From Saccharomycopsis fibuligera x Saccharomycopsis cf. fibuligera (taxonomy: Eukaryota; Ascomycota; Saccharomycetes; Ascoideales; Saccharomycopsidaceae), in NCBI GenBank assembly GCA_001936135.1, contig CP012820.1, positions 372,001-436,000 on the forward strand: a stretch of DNA of 64,000 nucleotides, in the 5' to 3' direction. Position numbers and translations under genes: made by a program. The notes under the pieces are model-generated. The model was not told where the DNA came from, did not search any database, and saw only the letters and a list, made by a program, of their open reading frames with translations. Positions 31,394 through 42,516 of the stretch are shown piece after piece (positions within the stretch are counted from its first letter, which is position 1; each line of letters begins with the position of its first letter).

Positions 31394-34300
31394 GAAGACC
31401 CACAAAGCCCAGCCCATCAGGTGGGATTGTATTATGAGACATAAATGGGTCATTCCAAAATAATGATAGAAATGATTAACCCCTGTATATATTCACACTT
31501 TTGCATAGCCATTGTTATCTGTTTTCCATCCATCTGGCTAAAGCAGAGCCAGTTGACAGATTGGTAGATCGCTAGCTGTCAATTCGCCTTTTTCATGGCA
31601 GCCGGAAGTATCAATTATAATGAAGAAATATAGCAATAAGAGTATATTGGAAGACTTTGTAGTCGTTAGCATTTCTTTGCTCTTCTATCATTCTCTTGTA
31701 TTTCAAGACGCCTCGAGCTCAATGCTCACTTCAACTAGCTCACCTCTCAAGTCTAGACTAAGCATCTGCAAATAATACATGTCTCAAGAACTTTCAAAAA
31801 CCGGGACGTGCAACAGACCAGTTGAGTCAATGGGTAACTTAAAAGAAAAGAACAATGAACTGATAACCACCGAGATTAATTGCTATTTTCGAATTGGTGC
31901 TAGCCTGCTGCTAGTACTATAGGTTTGGGGCATGTTCATCTCATTAGTTCGTCAGCCAAAGCAGTGATAATGTCAGAAACATAAAAAGTGGCAGTTGACA
32001 CTTTCCATTGTGCCTTTTTTCTTTTTTTTAAAAAAAAAGTGTCACTATCGCGTCATTTTTCTTTCTTGCTTCCCTTGTTATTCTAATTAAGCTGATTGGT
32101 TCTCTTTATATCATTTGCAAAAGAGAAGAGACACACAAGAAGGAAGAAGAAGAAGAAGAAAAAAAAAGAAAGAAATGCCCCGAGGAAGCCTAAAGGTGCC
32201 ATCAAACTCTCATACACTTCGAAGCTAATGATTGAGAATCCAAAGCTTTTGGTAGTGTGGGACCAACATACCTGTGCATTAAAGACGTCTAACTACACAA
32301 GCTCGCATATAAATTTGAGACTCTATACCGGTATTCCAAGCTTATAATTGCTCATTGTACTGATTGATATTTATCTATTTAGAGAATATTCCTTCTATCT
32401 GCGGAGTTGGGACCGCTGGATTGCGCATATTCTGCTCTTCAATGAGGTTAGTGTATCAAATTTGATCTGCAGCTTAATATCGAAACATGTTTATTGGAAA
32501 GTAACAGCAAAATTATGACAGCCCAGTCAGTATTCCAGTCAACTGAGAAACTAACTAGTCACACTATGCTCATCGAGCTTCAACACTTTGTGTCTATATT
32601 CCCGTAAACCGTGTCTATCCTGCTTGTGATATAATGAGACCAACACCATTCATTGGATGTGCAACTGAGTAAACTGTCTTGAAAGCCTTTTTTTTTTCCA
32701 ACTGTAAATGATCGTTCCTTATGTTTGCGTATGCTCTTATGACGCATATGTCATCGGTGGATCCTGTATACTGCTTTAGGAAAATACACGAATAACACAC
32801 CGCAATACTTAAAGAGTGCAACACTGTGATATCTTAGAAGCCTTTGAGCGTCAAGTGTTTTCAAAGCAAGGGTTGTAAGACAAAGATTGCTTACAAGTCG
32901 CAATCAATGAATGATCTGCGGTAATGCACTGTGTGGATTGAACAGTAATACAAATCTACTTGTGATCCGTGAGATCATACTCCAAATACCTTTTAAGAAT
33001 CACTAGACATTCTACGGCGTGCATTTCTCTCTTTTTTGTTTGTTTTTGTTACAAACAGGTACGAGATAACAATTTGTTGACAGATTATAAGCTGATTAAT
33101 GCGCCGGGGGACGCCAGAGTTGATCAGCGCATCTTGCATGGTGAATGTGCTCACTCATGAATTAGCCAATAAACTGGTTGATCCATTGATTGAGCGCTAA
33201 TCAATTGACGGGCTAATTGTTGGGATGTTTGATTGGCCGACAGCTCTTCTTTGAGGGTGCAAGTGAGTGCTTCTGTATGCTTCAAATTAGCGCAGGAGCG
33301 CAGCTATTTGGTTTTAGAAACACTTGGCTATATCCTTCAATTTACCAATAACATATATGTATGCCTGGTCCAGACTTTCCTCTTTTTGCTCTTGCTTTTG
33401 CATACTGTGATTTGATGAAATTTTGCACCGTGCGTTATTATTAGCTCTTCTAGGAGCATTTCCGGTAGTAATTTGGTTTTCTTCCATTTTGCCAGTTGCT
33501 TTTTCTACATCGAAAAGATCCGCTTTGCAGTTTTATTTTCCAAACAGGTTGACTTATTGTAGACTGTCTCAATAAATTAACATACTAGAAAGTGTGATTC
33601 CCGGTCAGTTACTGTAGTTACAGCTGACGAATGGAAAGGTAGATCTTGCCTGTGTTCAATGTAACATTCAAGCCTAGGTCTGGCTTTGAAACAGCCTCTT
33701 TCTTCGATATTGAAATTATGTCTCCCTATGTCTTCCTTCGAGATAGAAAAAAAGCCAACTCATAGACCTGAAATTCAATAGAAAAGCTCTTTTCTAGGAA
33801 TCCATATCTAGTAGTATATATCTAGATTTTCAGAGTAAAAGAACACGGCTGTCTGTCAAAAGCTTTGGACTTCTGTTCGCTTGCAACTTCCGTATTTCAT
33901 CTACATACCTATTGGCCGGTACTGCTCGCCATCACTCTCCCTTAGTCAGCAAACTACCGCACGCTAAGATTCCGCCGCCGCCTCCGCCGCCGGCCACCGC
34001 TGCTGCTGATTGTAACTATACTTTGAATCAGTACACCATACCGTATCAAAAAGGTTCTGGGACACCAATAAAGGGTTGCTGGCATAGCGTCCCACAAATT
34101 ATTAAAATTATAATCAGCCCCACAGCACAAACGGTAGTATTCACCTTTTGTGGTTTCATTTCTGTCAGAAAAAGCAAATGAAGTGAGAGCAACCATCAAT
34201 CATTCTATTTCATCTCCAGTCACTTTACAAAGTAGTATTATTGCCAATGTTCAAGAAGGGTGCTCTCTTTGTAGATGCTGCGAAGAAGCGATAATGCTTT

Positions 34301-35644
34301 TACCATTAAGGGGGAGCAAGAGAGTCCATCCTAAATAAGCCTAATTTGACGATTTGACTTTTTCGAAATGATCCGTGCTTTTGGGTCATGCTGTACCTTG
34401 ATGCATATAGACGCAAGTACCTCCCTCGGAGATTTTTATCATTGAGAGCGAGAACGCTATTCTTTACTTCTTTCCATAGAAAGATGCTGAGCATGAAAGT
34501 GATGCGAGGAGAACAATGCGTTTTCTTGTTGCCTCTCATAGCACCCGGAGCCTTGCGCATCGCTTTTATTGTATATCTTGTGCAGCCAAGTTTTGAAATG
34601 AAGCATTTTTGAGGTTAGTAATTCGTTTTGGTTCGAAGCACGATAGTGTGACAATGATAAAGCAGATCTGCCCAAGGATAGGGAAAGACAAAATGGTCTT
34701 CATTTGATGCTCAATGGTGCCAGCACCTATTACCCATGATCAATCTCTTACTTTGATGAGCTGTTCTTATTAAAACGCTTCCCTATAAGGGCCTCTCATA
34801 TGGATATGGAATATTTATTGTAACTACTTTTTTCTCAAACATTTTGCTCTTCACCACTTATGGCTATTGCCATGCATTGTGGCTCAGCAGAAATTTCAAT
34901 GTGGGGAAGCGGAATCGAGCAGTAAATTTTGTTAGTGACCACCCATTATAGCTTAGCCCATAAAAAGCAAAACATTAACAAGTGTCTGCTTTATCATAAG
35001 ATCCTCAGTTGCTCACTAACTGGTTTTAGTAGTAGTATTTGCTCATATGAATTGGCATACCGATATTAGAGACTTGAGTGCGGCTGACGGAGTGTGTATA
35101 GTGCTCTGCATGCATGTCACAGGATATCGTAAAAAAGAAAGAAAAAACGAAAAAAAAAAAAAAAAAAAAAAAAAAAAAGCGTAAACGGAAAATTGCCGTG
35201 AAAGTCGTTTGCTGATAGTTCTTTTGGTCTCCACCATCATCTAATGACAACGATTGCATTTGAACACTATTTTGTATGTTCTGGGGCCGTGAAAAGAGAT
35301 TGAACTGGCAATTGATTTTTCAAAAACAAGTTTCGGATTAACAGGTTTCGGATTGAAACCAACTCAGCTTTTCTCTTGAATTCTGAGAGATCATTGATCA
35401 GCGTCATTCATTAGTCATTAGAAGCACTTACGAACATATACCTTAATGGTTCAACTGCCAAGATCAGGTACTACTTCATCAAAACCTGACACAAAAATTA
35501 GCATCATATCAACATAAAATATAATAATTCGCAAAACAACAAACAAAAAAATACAATAATTAGCAAGAAAAAAATAAATCAAAGAAAAAAAAAAGTACTT
35601 TAATACTATATAAATATACTTACCTTTCAAATCATACACTCAGA

Positions 35645-37975
35645 ATGACAGTAAGTCTAGGCTCGGTAATATGGACAAGTTTCAAGCCAATGCTAAAAAT
35701 TTACGCTACTATAGGTGTTGGTTTTTTCTTTGGCAAAAAAAACATTTTTGACATTGCTACATCGAGAAACGTCTCCTACATCAATCGCCGTATTCTTTTG
35801 CCCTGTTTGATGTTTAGTACCATTGTCAGTAATCTTCAATATACAGACATTAAGCAGATTGCAATAACTTGCTTTAACTCATTTTTATACATGACAATAT
35901 CTGGCATACTTATCACTGCCTTTGTCATGGTAGGGCTTCCTTTGGCGTTACCAGGTTTTAAAGTAAACTCGAAATCAAAAGCAGAAGTAAGAACATCATT
36001 AGTGGCCAAATCTCTACAAGGATGGAAATACGGTATGATTTTTCTAATGATGTTCTCTAATGGTCCTAATTTGCTCATTGCATATTTGCAATCATTGCAG
36101 TACAATACCAAAATTTTCAGTTCTGATCAAATAAATAAAGGCATTGGAGTGGTTTTTCTTGCATTTGCATGTTTTGATTTTGCAGTTTACTGCTTAGGAG
36201 GGTATACCATGATTGGCCTTGATTTCAAAAGAGGAACAGCGATATCATGTTCATCATCATCATCAGCGCATAAAAGCACCAGTGGCGTCAATCTTAGCAA
36301 TACCGCTACCAGAAATATCAGCAGTAGTAGCAGCACTGACAATAATGAACACCGGTTGAAGATGAACGAAAGTGAAAGTTCCAAAAGTAGTAACGAGATT
36401 TCAAATAGCAATTTCCAACAACAACAAGACAGCGACGAAGTGGAATCAATATCTTCGTCAATAACTTCAGTAAACGAAGTGGAACCTCAACCATTTCAAA
36501 ACAACGACGCAGAAGAACTTCAGCGTCAGCACAGCCACACCACCCATGGCGGTGACAATGGCATTTCTTCTGGAATTGCCACGGTTACAGGCAATACCAT
36601 GGGCTTGCAAAGAATTGTTTCAACAGCGTCCCAAGGCAGTCAGCAGCAACGTCTTCGGGCTATTGAGCTTCGTCAATTACCGTCTCAGAACATCAACGAT
36701 ATGGTGAATGAATTCACTGGTGCTGCACATCCCGAAGAATCAATATACGATAATAATGAGCTGGCCTCTGGCTCTAATTTTGGTATCAAGTTGGCAATGA
36801 CTAACCTTAAGAGATGGTGGGTGCTGAAATTTGGTAAAAGGAAAGAAATTCGGTCGACTAATGTGAACATGATCTATACTGAAGATGCTCAAGCTATACC
36901 AAATTACCATCGGCCACATAATAATTCAAGCCCAAACCTAGACACAAACATAAAGAGTAATATAAATGACAATAATTCTAATCCTCATAGCAACATTACA
37001 GAACCCACCAACCAATATACGGTATCCAGGTTCAGCTTTTTCACTTACCACATTTTTCTCAAGAACCTCCTAAAACCCACCATCATAACCCCATTGCTTA
37101 GCTTCGGCATCGCAATGATCCCATGGTTGAAAACATTATTCGTGGCGGCACCCTTATCCAACACCGGTATTAGCTCGGCGCTGATTGAAACGAGGATTAA
37201 TGATGCTCCTGATGAGTATCCTCCGTTGAATATATTTATGAATTATTGCTCATATCTTGGGAGCGCACAAGTCCCTATCTCATTGTTTTTATGGGGCGCT
37301 ACGCTTTCTAGACTTGATTTTTTACATTATACTGATAATAAGAAGGGTACTCTGACGGCTACTGTGACGAACGGCAGCGGCAGCAGCAGTGATGAGGACA
37401 TGGACAATGACAATGCTGGAAAGAATGCTGATTCTGATTGTTTATCAACAACATCACGTTTCAAAGAGACACTTTTCTCTTTCAAACGACTTTTCTTACA
37501 TAAAAATACCATCGCAAGCGCAACTAACAACGATAACAATAATAATAGTAGCAAAACCAATACCAGCAACAGTACATGGCAACTACTAGTAATATTCGCT
37601 TTTGTTAGCATCACAAAACTTTGCATCTTGCCAATAGTTGGCATTTCTTGGCTCTCTTGCATCAAATCTAATTCGCACTGGTTCAATTCTCAACTTGAAG
37701 AGTCAAATAGTATTTTCATATTTGTGCTTTGCTGCGTCTGGGCAATGCCTAGTTTCAATCCTCATATTTATTTGACTGCATATTTCACCAAGCCTAAGCC
37801 CTCTGATGTGCCTAATGAGGCTCAGGCTTATAACAACGGAAAAAGTGATGCGGAACCTATTGATTATTTGCAGCTAAACTGTTTATCTTGCTGTTTGTTC
37901 ATTCAGTATGCTATTTTTTTCGTATCTTTGCCTTTTGTTAGTTCTTTTGTTCTTAAGCATGTTCTTCATATTTAG
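35645..37975 (+). CDS. auxin-efflux-family (AEC) membrane carrier, Ecm3-like
   Basis: This encodes a 776-residue membrane protein of the AEC/PIN-like family, related to yeast Ecm3 and Ynl095c. The start MTVSLGSVIWTSFKPMLKIYATIGVGF fits the Ecm3 start (TLGQAIWASVRPIIKIY). About five hydrophobic helices lie in residues 10-205, including RRILLPCLMFSTIVSN and the LLIAYLQSL segment with its conserved N-x-x-x-L-x-x-A-Y-L-Q pattern. A long S/N/Q-rich cytosolic loop follows (about 205-470). Further helices run from about 475 to the end (LSFGIAMIPWLKTLFVA, GSAQVPISLFLWGATL, LLVIFAFVSITKLCILP, IFIFVLCCVWAMPSF, and a final IQYAIFFVSLPFVSSFV). The substrate is unknown; family members are placed in the ER or vacuole-related membranes. 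ATG-ACA is followed by GTAAGT, which looks like a donor, but the frame is plainly coding there. In-frame CTG at 36761 lies in the loop. Confidence 0.85.
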   Translation: MTVSLGSVIWTSFKPMLKIYATIGVGFFFGKKNIFDIATSRNVSYINRRILLPCLMFSTIVSNLQYTDIKQIAITCFNSFLYMTISGILITAFVMVGLPLALPGFKVNSKSKAEVRTSLVAKSLQGWKYGMIFLMMFSNGPNLLIAYLQSLQYNTKIFSSDQINKGIGVVFLAFACFDFAVYCLGGYTMIGLDFKRGTAISCSSSSSAHKSTSGVNLSNTATRNISSSSSTDNNEHRLKMNESESSKSSNEISNSNFQQQQDSDEVESISSSITSVNEVEPQPFQNNDAEELQRQHSHTTHGGDNGISSGIATVTGNTMGLQRIVSTASQGSQQQRLRAIELRQLPSQNINDMVNEFTGAAHPEESIYDNNELASGSNFGIKLAMTNLKRWWVLKFGKRKEIRSTNVNMIYTEDAQAIPNYHRPHNNSSPNLDTNIKSNINDNNSNPHSNITEPTNQYTVSRFSFFTYHIFLKNLLKPTIITPLLSFGIAMIPWLKTLFVAAPLSNTGISSALIETRINDAPDEYPPLNIFMNYCSYLGSAQVPISLFLWGATLSRLDFLHYTDNKKGTLTATVTNGSGSSSDEDMDNDNAGKNADSDCLSTTSRFKETLFSFKRLFLHKNTIASATNNDNNNNSSKTNTSNSTWQLLVIFAFVSITKLCILPIVGISWLSCIKSNSHWFNSQLEESNSIFIFVLCCVWAMPSFNPHIYLTAYFTKPKPSDVPNEAQAYNNGKSDAEPIDYLQLNCLSCCLFIQYAIFFVSLPFVSSFVLKHVLHI

Positions 37976-38482
37976 TCTTCAATTGTTTGTATCTACCTCG
38001 TCATTTTGTAATCTACAGCTGATTTATAGAATAAAAGTTCAAATTTTTTTCTTCATTCACCTACTCAAGATAAAAAAAAGGATATCTGGCATGAAGTTGA
38101 ACAAAACAAAGCAATGTAGAGGAATTTTCGAAAATAAAATAGGGGTAAGTTCAGCCGAGTATAGTAAACAAAGAAATAATTATAAACCAAGAATAACAAC
38201 GAGAAACATTTGGGAACAATATAAATAAAAATTAAAACATGGTAATTAATTTCTTTTGAAAAGCTAGGACAAAAAAAAGAGGATAAAAAAAGGAAAAATT
38301 TCGAAAATAAAGTAGCTTCAAAAATTGGGTAAAGAAAAACAAAGCACAAGAACTGAGAATAACTAAAAAAGAAACATATAAAAAAAAGATTACTAACGAA
38401 ATAAACAAAACACAAGAATTAGATTTAAATATGAAAAAAAAAAGGTTATAAAAAGGAAGAGAGATCTTCCAGAGAAATGTAC
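37976..38482. other. convergent spacer between ECM3-like gene and CDC3
   Basis: 507 bp of AT-rich sequence with A-rich runs on the + strand towards the CDC3 stop. It probably contains both 3' UTRs. No gene is seen. Confidence 0.7.
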
Positions 38483-40014
38483 TCAACGCAAGAACCCTTT
38501 ACGAGCCTTTGGAGCTTGTGGATGTTCATGTGGAGTACGAGCAGCAGACTCTAATGCAGCCTTCTTTTCTTCCAATAATTTCACTTGTTTTAATAATTTT
38601 TCTTTCATTTCCTTGTGTCTAGAAAACAATTCAGCTTCAGATTTTTGCAATTTTTTTTCCTTTTCAGTGACTTTTTGTTGGAACACAGCCTTCATTTCTG
38701 CTTCCATCTTCGCCAATTTAGCTTCATGTAATGCTTTTTCTTCTTCCTGTTTCAATAATGGGTCAAACTCTTTAAATACAGAACTATCTTGTTCAATACC
38801 CATCAAACGCAATTTTTCGGTTCTGTAATTTTCGTACAATTTTTTGGCAGTGGTTTCTCTTAATTCTTCTAAGTAATCTCTAATTAAAAGTTGACGTAAT
38901 CTAACAAAATCACAATGGTCTTCATTATCAACTTCAATTATACCCCATGGATATTGACGGCCTCTAACACTGTTACCGTCTTTACTTTTAACTTCATCGG
39001 TAGAACCAACAACTGCAAATGGTATTCTAGACATCAATTCTTGACATCCCAAGATAGTTTCTTCATCATCTTTTTCATAAGTAGGTGGTCTGAAAATATT
39101 AATACCTTGAGTGTTGATATCATCGAGAATTCTTTGCTTAAAATCGGCAATTTCTTCTTCGGTTAAGGTATCAGATTTAGCAATGACTGGAATCAAATTA
39201 ACCTTGGTGTGCACCTTCTTCATAAAAGTAATATCCAATGGTTTCAAAGAGTGACCAGTTGGTTCAATAAAGTAAACAAGAGCATGGACTCTATTATCGG
39301 TAATGGTAGTTCTATTAACTTTGGTCTCAGCTTCCAAATATTGGTCAAATCTGGAGTTAACTTCATCAATAATAGGTTCCCACGAGTTGGAGTTGTTGAT
39401 AGCATCACCAAAACCTGGTGCGTCAATAACAGTCAAATGCAATTTGACACCATTTTCTTCGATATCTGCTGAAACAGTTTCAATATTGACAGAAGCTGGC
39501 TTTTCAGCAGACGGATCTTTTGGTTCTTTGCTTGGATAGAGTTGTCTATTGAACAAAGTGTTGACTAAGGTAGATTTACCTAAACCACTTTCACCAACAA
39601 TAAAGAAATTAAAGTTGAAACCACGACGAATAGATTTTCTATGCCATTGTTTTGGCAAGTTGGCAAAACCAACATAACCATTCAATTTACGACGAATAAT
39701 CTTGACTTCTCTGGCAGTGGCGGCGGCGGCAGCAGCAGCAACAGCAGGGCTAGCGCTTCTGGTAGTATCTTTGACATTATCGTTGTTTTCGTAGTTAGCC
39801 GAAGATTCGGAACTAACATCAGGTTGGTGAGATTCGACTATTAATAAATGTTAGTAAATGACTTACGTCTGTCACCATAAGAAGGACGATTATGACACAA
39901 GTGGGCCAGATGTGTAGCGCAGACTTCGACAATAACAAAATCAACTAGTATCGTATCACCAAATCCCACATAACACATCACATCAAATCAAACAGAATGC
40001 ATACCTAGAGCCAT
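38483..40014 (-). CDS. CDC3: septin Cdc3
   Basis: This encodes a 454-residue septin, a GTP-binding subunit of the hetero-octamer that forms filaments at the bud neck. The coding strand reads ATGGCTCTAG (40014-40005), a 167-nt intron, then exon 2 from 39837 to 38483, giving MALVESHQPDVSSES.... The middle KLNGYVGFANLPKQWHRKSI is nearly word for word S. cerevisiae Cdc3, and so is the end (KRKGFLR-type: ARKGFLR). GTPase motifs: P-loop GESGLGKST (about 85-93), DAPGFG (142-147), AKSD (223-226). The septin element YPWGIIEVDN and a C-terminal coiled coil follow (EEEKALHEAKLAKMEAEMKAVFQQKV...). The codon at 39685 is TTG (Leu), not a start. The promoter is shared with HIF1. Confidence 0.94.
39838..40004 (-). 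other. CDC3: CDC3 intron
   Basis: Read on the minus strand, donor GTATGC (from 40004), branch point TACTAAC (39856-39850) and acceptor AATAG (ends 39838). Length is 167 nt; it splits a Val codon (G|TC). The GTAAGT at 39866 is too near the acceptor to be the donor. Confidence 0.85.
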
Positions 40015-40638
40015 TTTAGTGTTTCCCTTGTGATTGATCAAAAGCTTGAAAATTAGTCAGTGCGACGCAAAAGACCAAAAGAACGAGGTAAAGAAGGAAG
40101 GCAAGCGAATGAACAGAAAAGGCGTTAACTGGGGCAAGTATCCTTTTCCCAAATATAGTCAGGATCAGTGCACAGTTTCTCTTTAGCAGCGGTTGGAAAA
40201 TTCGATTTTTAACACGAACACAAAAACAGATTGAAAAAAAAAAACCTGAATCAAAGCGCCCTGCACGGTGCTGTAGAGCGCTTATGCACATGACTTATAC
40301 TTTTATGTATTGTTTATAAAGGTAATTACAGATTATATAGTCAATAAATTTCTAATAAGTTTCAATTCAGAAGGGCCACATTAACAGACAATCGTTTACT
40401 TACTAAAACAAGAGATCTACTCCCGGACAACGTGACAAACGCGTGTGTTCTAGCACTTTTGAGCTGAAAACCGAGGGTATACATTATATCAGGACAATAC
40501 GCGAAAATAAAATTATTTAATATATGTTTTGGTGTTCATGGCCGAGGAATTTCTTTGAGCAGGACAATAACGAAACAATACACTTCGAGGCATTTCTCTT
40601 ACAATCAATAGGACCGAAAAACATTACTAAACAAGCCG
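40015..40638. promoter_or_regulatory. shared divergent promoter of CDC3 and HIF1
   Basis: 624 bp between the two start codons. It holds one MCB-type ACGCGT (40439-40444), the MBF site used by G1/S genes, about 195 bp upstream of HIF1. A possible six-codon uORF (40538-40558, MAEEFL) lies in the HIF1 leader. Both products act in or after S phase, so joint cell-cycle control is plausible but inferred. Confidence 0.5.
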
Positions 40639-41910
40639 ATGTCTGAAGTTCAAGTTTCCGAGAAAGTGAAACATCTCTTATCCCAGGGCGCTAAAGCCTT
40701 TGCTCAGAAAGATTTTGGCAAATCTGCGGATATTTATGCTGAAGCATGTGAGACTTACAACGAAGAATCTGGAGGTCAGGATAATGCAGATTTACTATTT
40801 TTATACGGGAAAGCATTATTCGAGTTGGCAGTATCAAATTCTGAAGTGTTAGGTGGGACTAATAAGAATGGGGGTTCGCTGAGTGCCGAAAATAACCAAC
40901 TGCAGGATAATGGTAAACACCCGCAACAGATCAAAGATGGTAGTGATGGCGATGATGGTGATGCTGCTGCACACAGTGGCAATGATTCTAGAACATTCCA
41001 ATTCGACGAGGGGGTGGTAGCTGAGGAAGAAGAAGAAGAAGAAGAAGAAGAAGAAGAAGAAGAAGAAGAAGAAGAAGAAGAAGAAGAAGAAGAAGATAAA
41101 AAGAAGGAAGACAAAGGAAAGCAGAATTTAGATTATGAAAATAAAGCTCAGGACAGTGACGAACAAGAAGGGGAAGAGGAGGAAGAAGAAAGTGATTTTG
41201 AATTAGCATGGAACATTTTAGACTTGACAAGAACTCTCTTTGAAAGACAGCTAAACGACATCTCACCAACGAACAAGGACAAACACAGTGACCGAATGAC
41301 AGTAACCCTCAAAGACGACCAAATTCCAACTGATCCAGTCGCCCTCCTAAAAAAGAAGCTATCAGAAACCTATGACATTTTAGGTGAAGTTTCCCTTGAA
41401 GCAGAAAACTATTCACAAGCATCCAAAGATTTTGAGAAGTCTCTAGCGCTACGAAAAGAACTTTATTACGACTACTCCTCTTTAATTTCCGAATCATACT
41501 ACAAGTTATCCCTTGCGTTGGAATTCCTAGTGGATGATCCTGAAGCTAGACCTAGAGCAGCAGAATGCATGAAACTTGCTATTGAAACAGTCGCTAAGAA
41601 TCCGAATCCAAAAGATCCAAAAGAACAAGAAACGTTGTTAGTCGAGCTTCGTGACAGATTAGACGATTTGAATCAAGACCCATTAAAAGAAGAAAAAGAT
41701 CGAATTGTTAAGGGACTTTTAGGGGAAGTGATAGCGGAGACAACAAAGGAAACTGGTGCTTCTCCATCATCTACTAGTACCTCTGCTGCTGCTAGTACTA
41801 ATCAAAAACCAAATATTTTACCAACTAGAAAAGTTAATGACTTGAGCTCGGCAGTAAAGAAACGTAAGGGTCCTAAGGTCATGAAACCCACCAAGAAACC
41901 CAAGATTTGA
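40639..41910 (+). CDS. HIF1: NASP-family histone chaperone Hif1
   Basis: This encodes a 423-residue SHNi-TPR protein of the NASP/Sim3/Hif1 family. In yeast these proteins bind histones H3-H4 and join the Hat1-Hat2 acetyltransferase in the nucleus. TPR1 is visible at about residues 8-55 (VKHLLSQGAKAFAQKDFGKSADIYAEACETY ... DLLFLYGKALFELA). A very acidic insertion follows, including 24 consecutive Glu codons (41023-41094), as in other NASP proteins where it interrupts TPR2. Later TPRs read LLKKKLSETYDILGEVSLEAENYSQASKDFEKSLALRKEL and ISESYYKLSLALEFL, followed by a long helix and a basic tail KKRKGPKVMKPTKKPKI that could be a nuclear localisation signal. In-frame CTG codons (40879, 40900) fall only in the variable linker. 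Confidence 0.9.
   Translation: MSEVQVSEKVKHLLSQGAKAFAQKDFGKSADIYAEACETYNEESGGQDNADLLFLYGKALFELAVSNSEVLGGTNKNGGSLSAENNQLQDNGKHPQQIKDGSDGDDGDAAAHSGNDSRTFQFDEGVVAEEEEEEEEEEEEEEEEEEEEEEEEDKKKEDKGKQNLDYENKAQDSDEQEGEEEEEESDFELAWNILDLTRTLFERQLNDISPTNKDKHSDRMTVTLKDDQIPTDPVALLKKKLSETYDILGEVSLEAENYSQASKDFEKSLALRKELYYDYSSLISESYYKLSLALEFLVDDPEARPRAAECMKLAIETVAKNPNPKDPKEQETLLVELRDRLDDLNQDPLKEEKDRIVKGLLGEVIAETTKETGASPSSTSTSAAASTNQKPNILPTRKVNDLSSAVKKRKGPKVMKPTKKPKI
41023..41094 (+). repeat. HIF1: GAA repeat encoding 24 Glu in HIF1
   Basis: One GAG and 23 GAA codons run without interruption. The near-pure codon makes this a microsatellite likely to vary in length between strains. Antisense open frames here are poly-Ser/Leu shadows. 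Confidence 0.95.
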
Positions 41911-42516
41911 GTGATATAATCGCATTAGTTATTTAAGTTGTCTGTTTAATAATTTAAATAACATAGTGTTCGTTTTTCAGTAAAATTTTTATTTATACTA
42001 TGTACACTAATTTAGAAATAAAAAAAAAAAAAAAAAAAAAAAACATCTTTGTATAACTGTAGCACTGTAGTAACATCATAGTTGCGCGCTGGCGTGTGCG
42101 TTTAATACTAATAACCAAAAATAAGTTCATTTTAAGAAATTCGAACTGAGATACTTCATCGAAAGAATTGCAAAGAAGCTTCTAAAAGGAGTCTACAAAC
42201 CACTCAATAAAATCAAAAACGTTCAGTAATTAAAACAAGTGAACTATTTTGACAATATGAACAAAAACCCCCATTAACTAATAATATAATGCAAAAAACA
42301 TGAAACATTATGAACACATTTTTAAAAAAAATCACTAAAATAAATTTAGTTAATGATACAAAGGCAATAAAAATCGCTCTATAAGTTTAGTCATTAGAAT
42401 TGATTGCCATCACAAGTTTATAAAAAAATTAACAAAAGGTAAAAAACATAATTAAGAGTTAATTAAAAGTGGTTTAAAAGATAAAGAAATAAAGGTTATT
42501 ATGATTATCGATTAAT
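41911..42516. other. convergent spacer between HIF1 and SSA gene
   Basis: 606 bp, AT-rich, with an A run of 25 at 42020-42044. It likely holds the 3' UTRs of both genes. No gene is seen. Confidence 0.7.

Larger units (their letters stand above)
28262..35644. other. 7.4-kb gene-free divergent region
   Basis: It lies between STB3 (-) and the ECM3-like gene (+). No open frame resembles a protein. Contents seen: a CTG/TTG repeat next to STB3 (28288-28324), an 8-bp tandem GACGCTGT near 29095-29130, an inverted repeat at 29574-29594, T run 30024-30046, a GTA/GTGGTA-type trinucleotide stretch 30366-30440, three 25-bp tandem copies at 30972-31046, A runs at 31370-31393 and 35150-35178, and a CCG-rich patch at 33970-34000. 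The size and lack of genes are compatible with long regulatory DNA, non-coding RNA genes or a regional centromere; nothing decides among them. Confidence 0.55.

Noticed and set aside
34630-34639. GGTTCGAAGC, a tRNA B-box-like sequence; a similar one on the minus strand at 49093-49102
   Set aside because: Flanking bases do not form a T-stem, and no A box or acceptor pairing is present at either place.
35645-35656. GTAAGT directly after the second codon of the ECM3-like gene, like the donors of SSO2 and STM1
   Set aside because: The frame through it (TVSLGSVIWTSFKPMLKIY) matches the Ecm3 N-terminus, so it is coding.
39861-39866. GTAAGT on the minus strand in the CDC3 intron as a donor
   Set aside because: It would make a 29-nt intron with the branch point 5 nt from the donor, too short to splice.
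40776-41269. Antisense poly-Ser and poly-Leu open frames opposite HIF1
   Set aside because: They are shadows of the GAA repeat.
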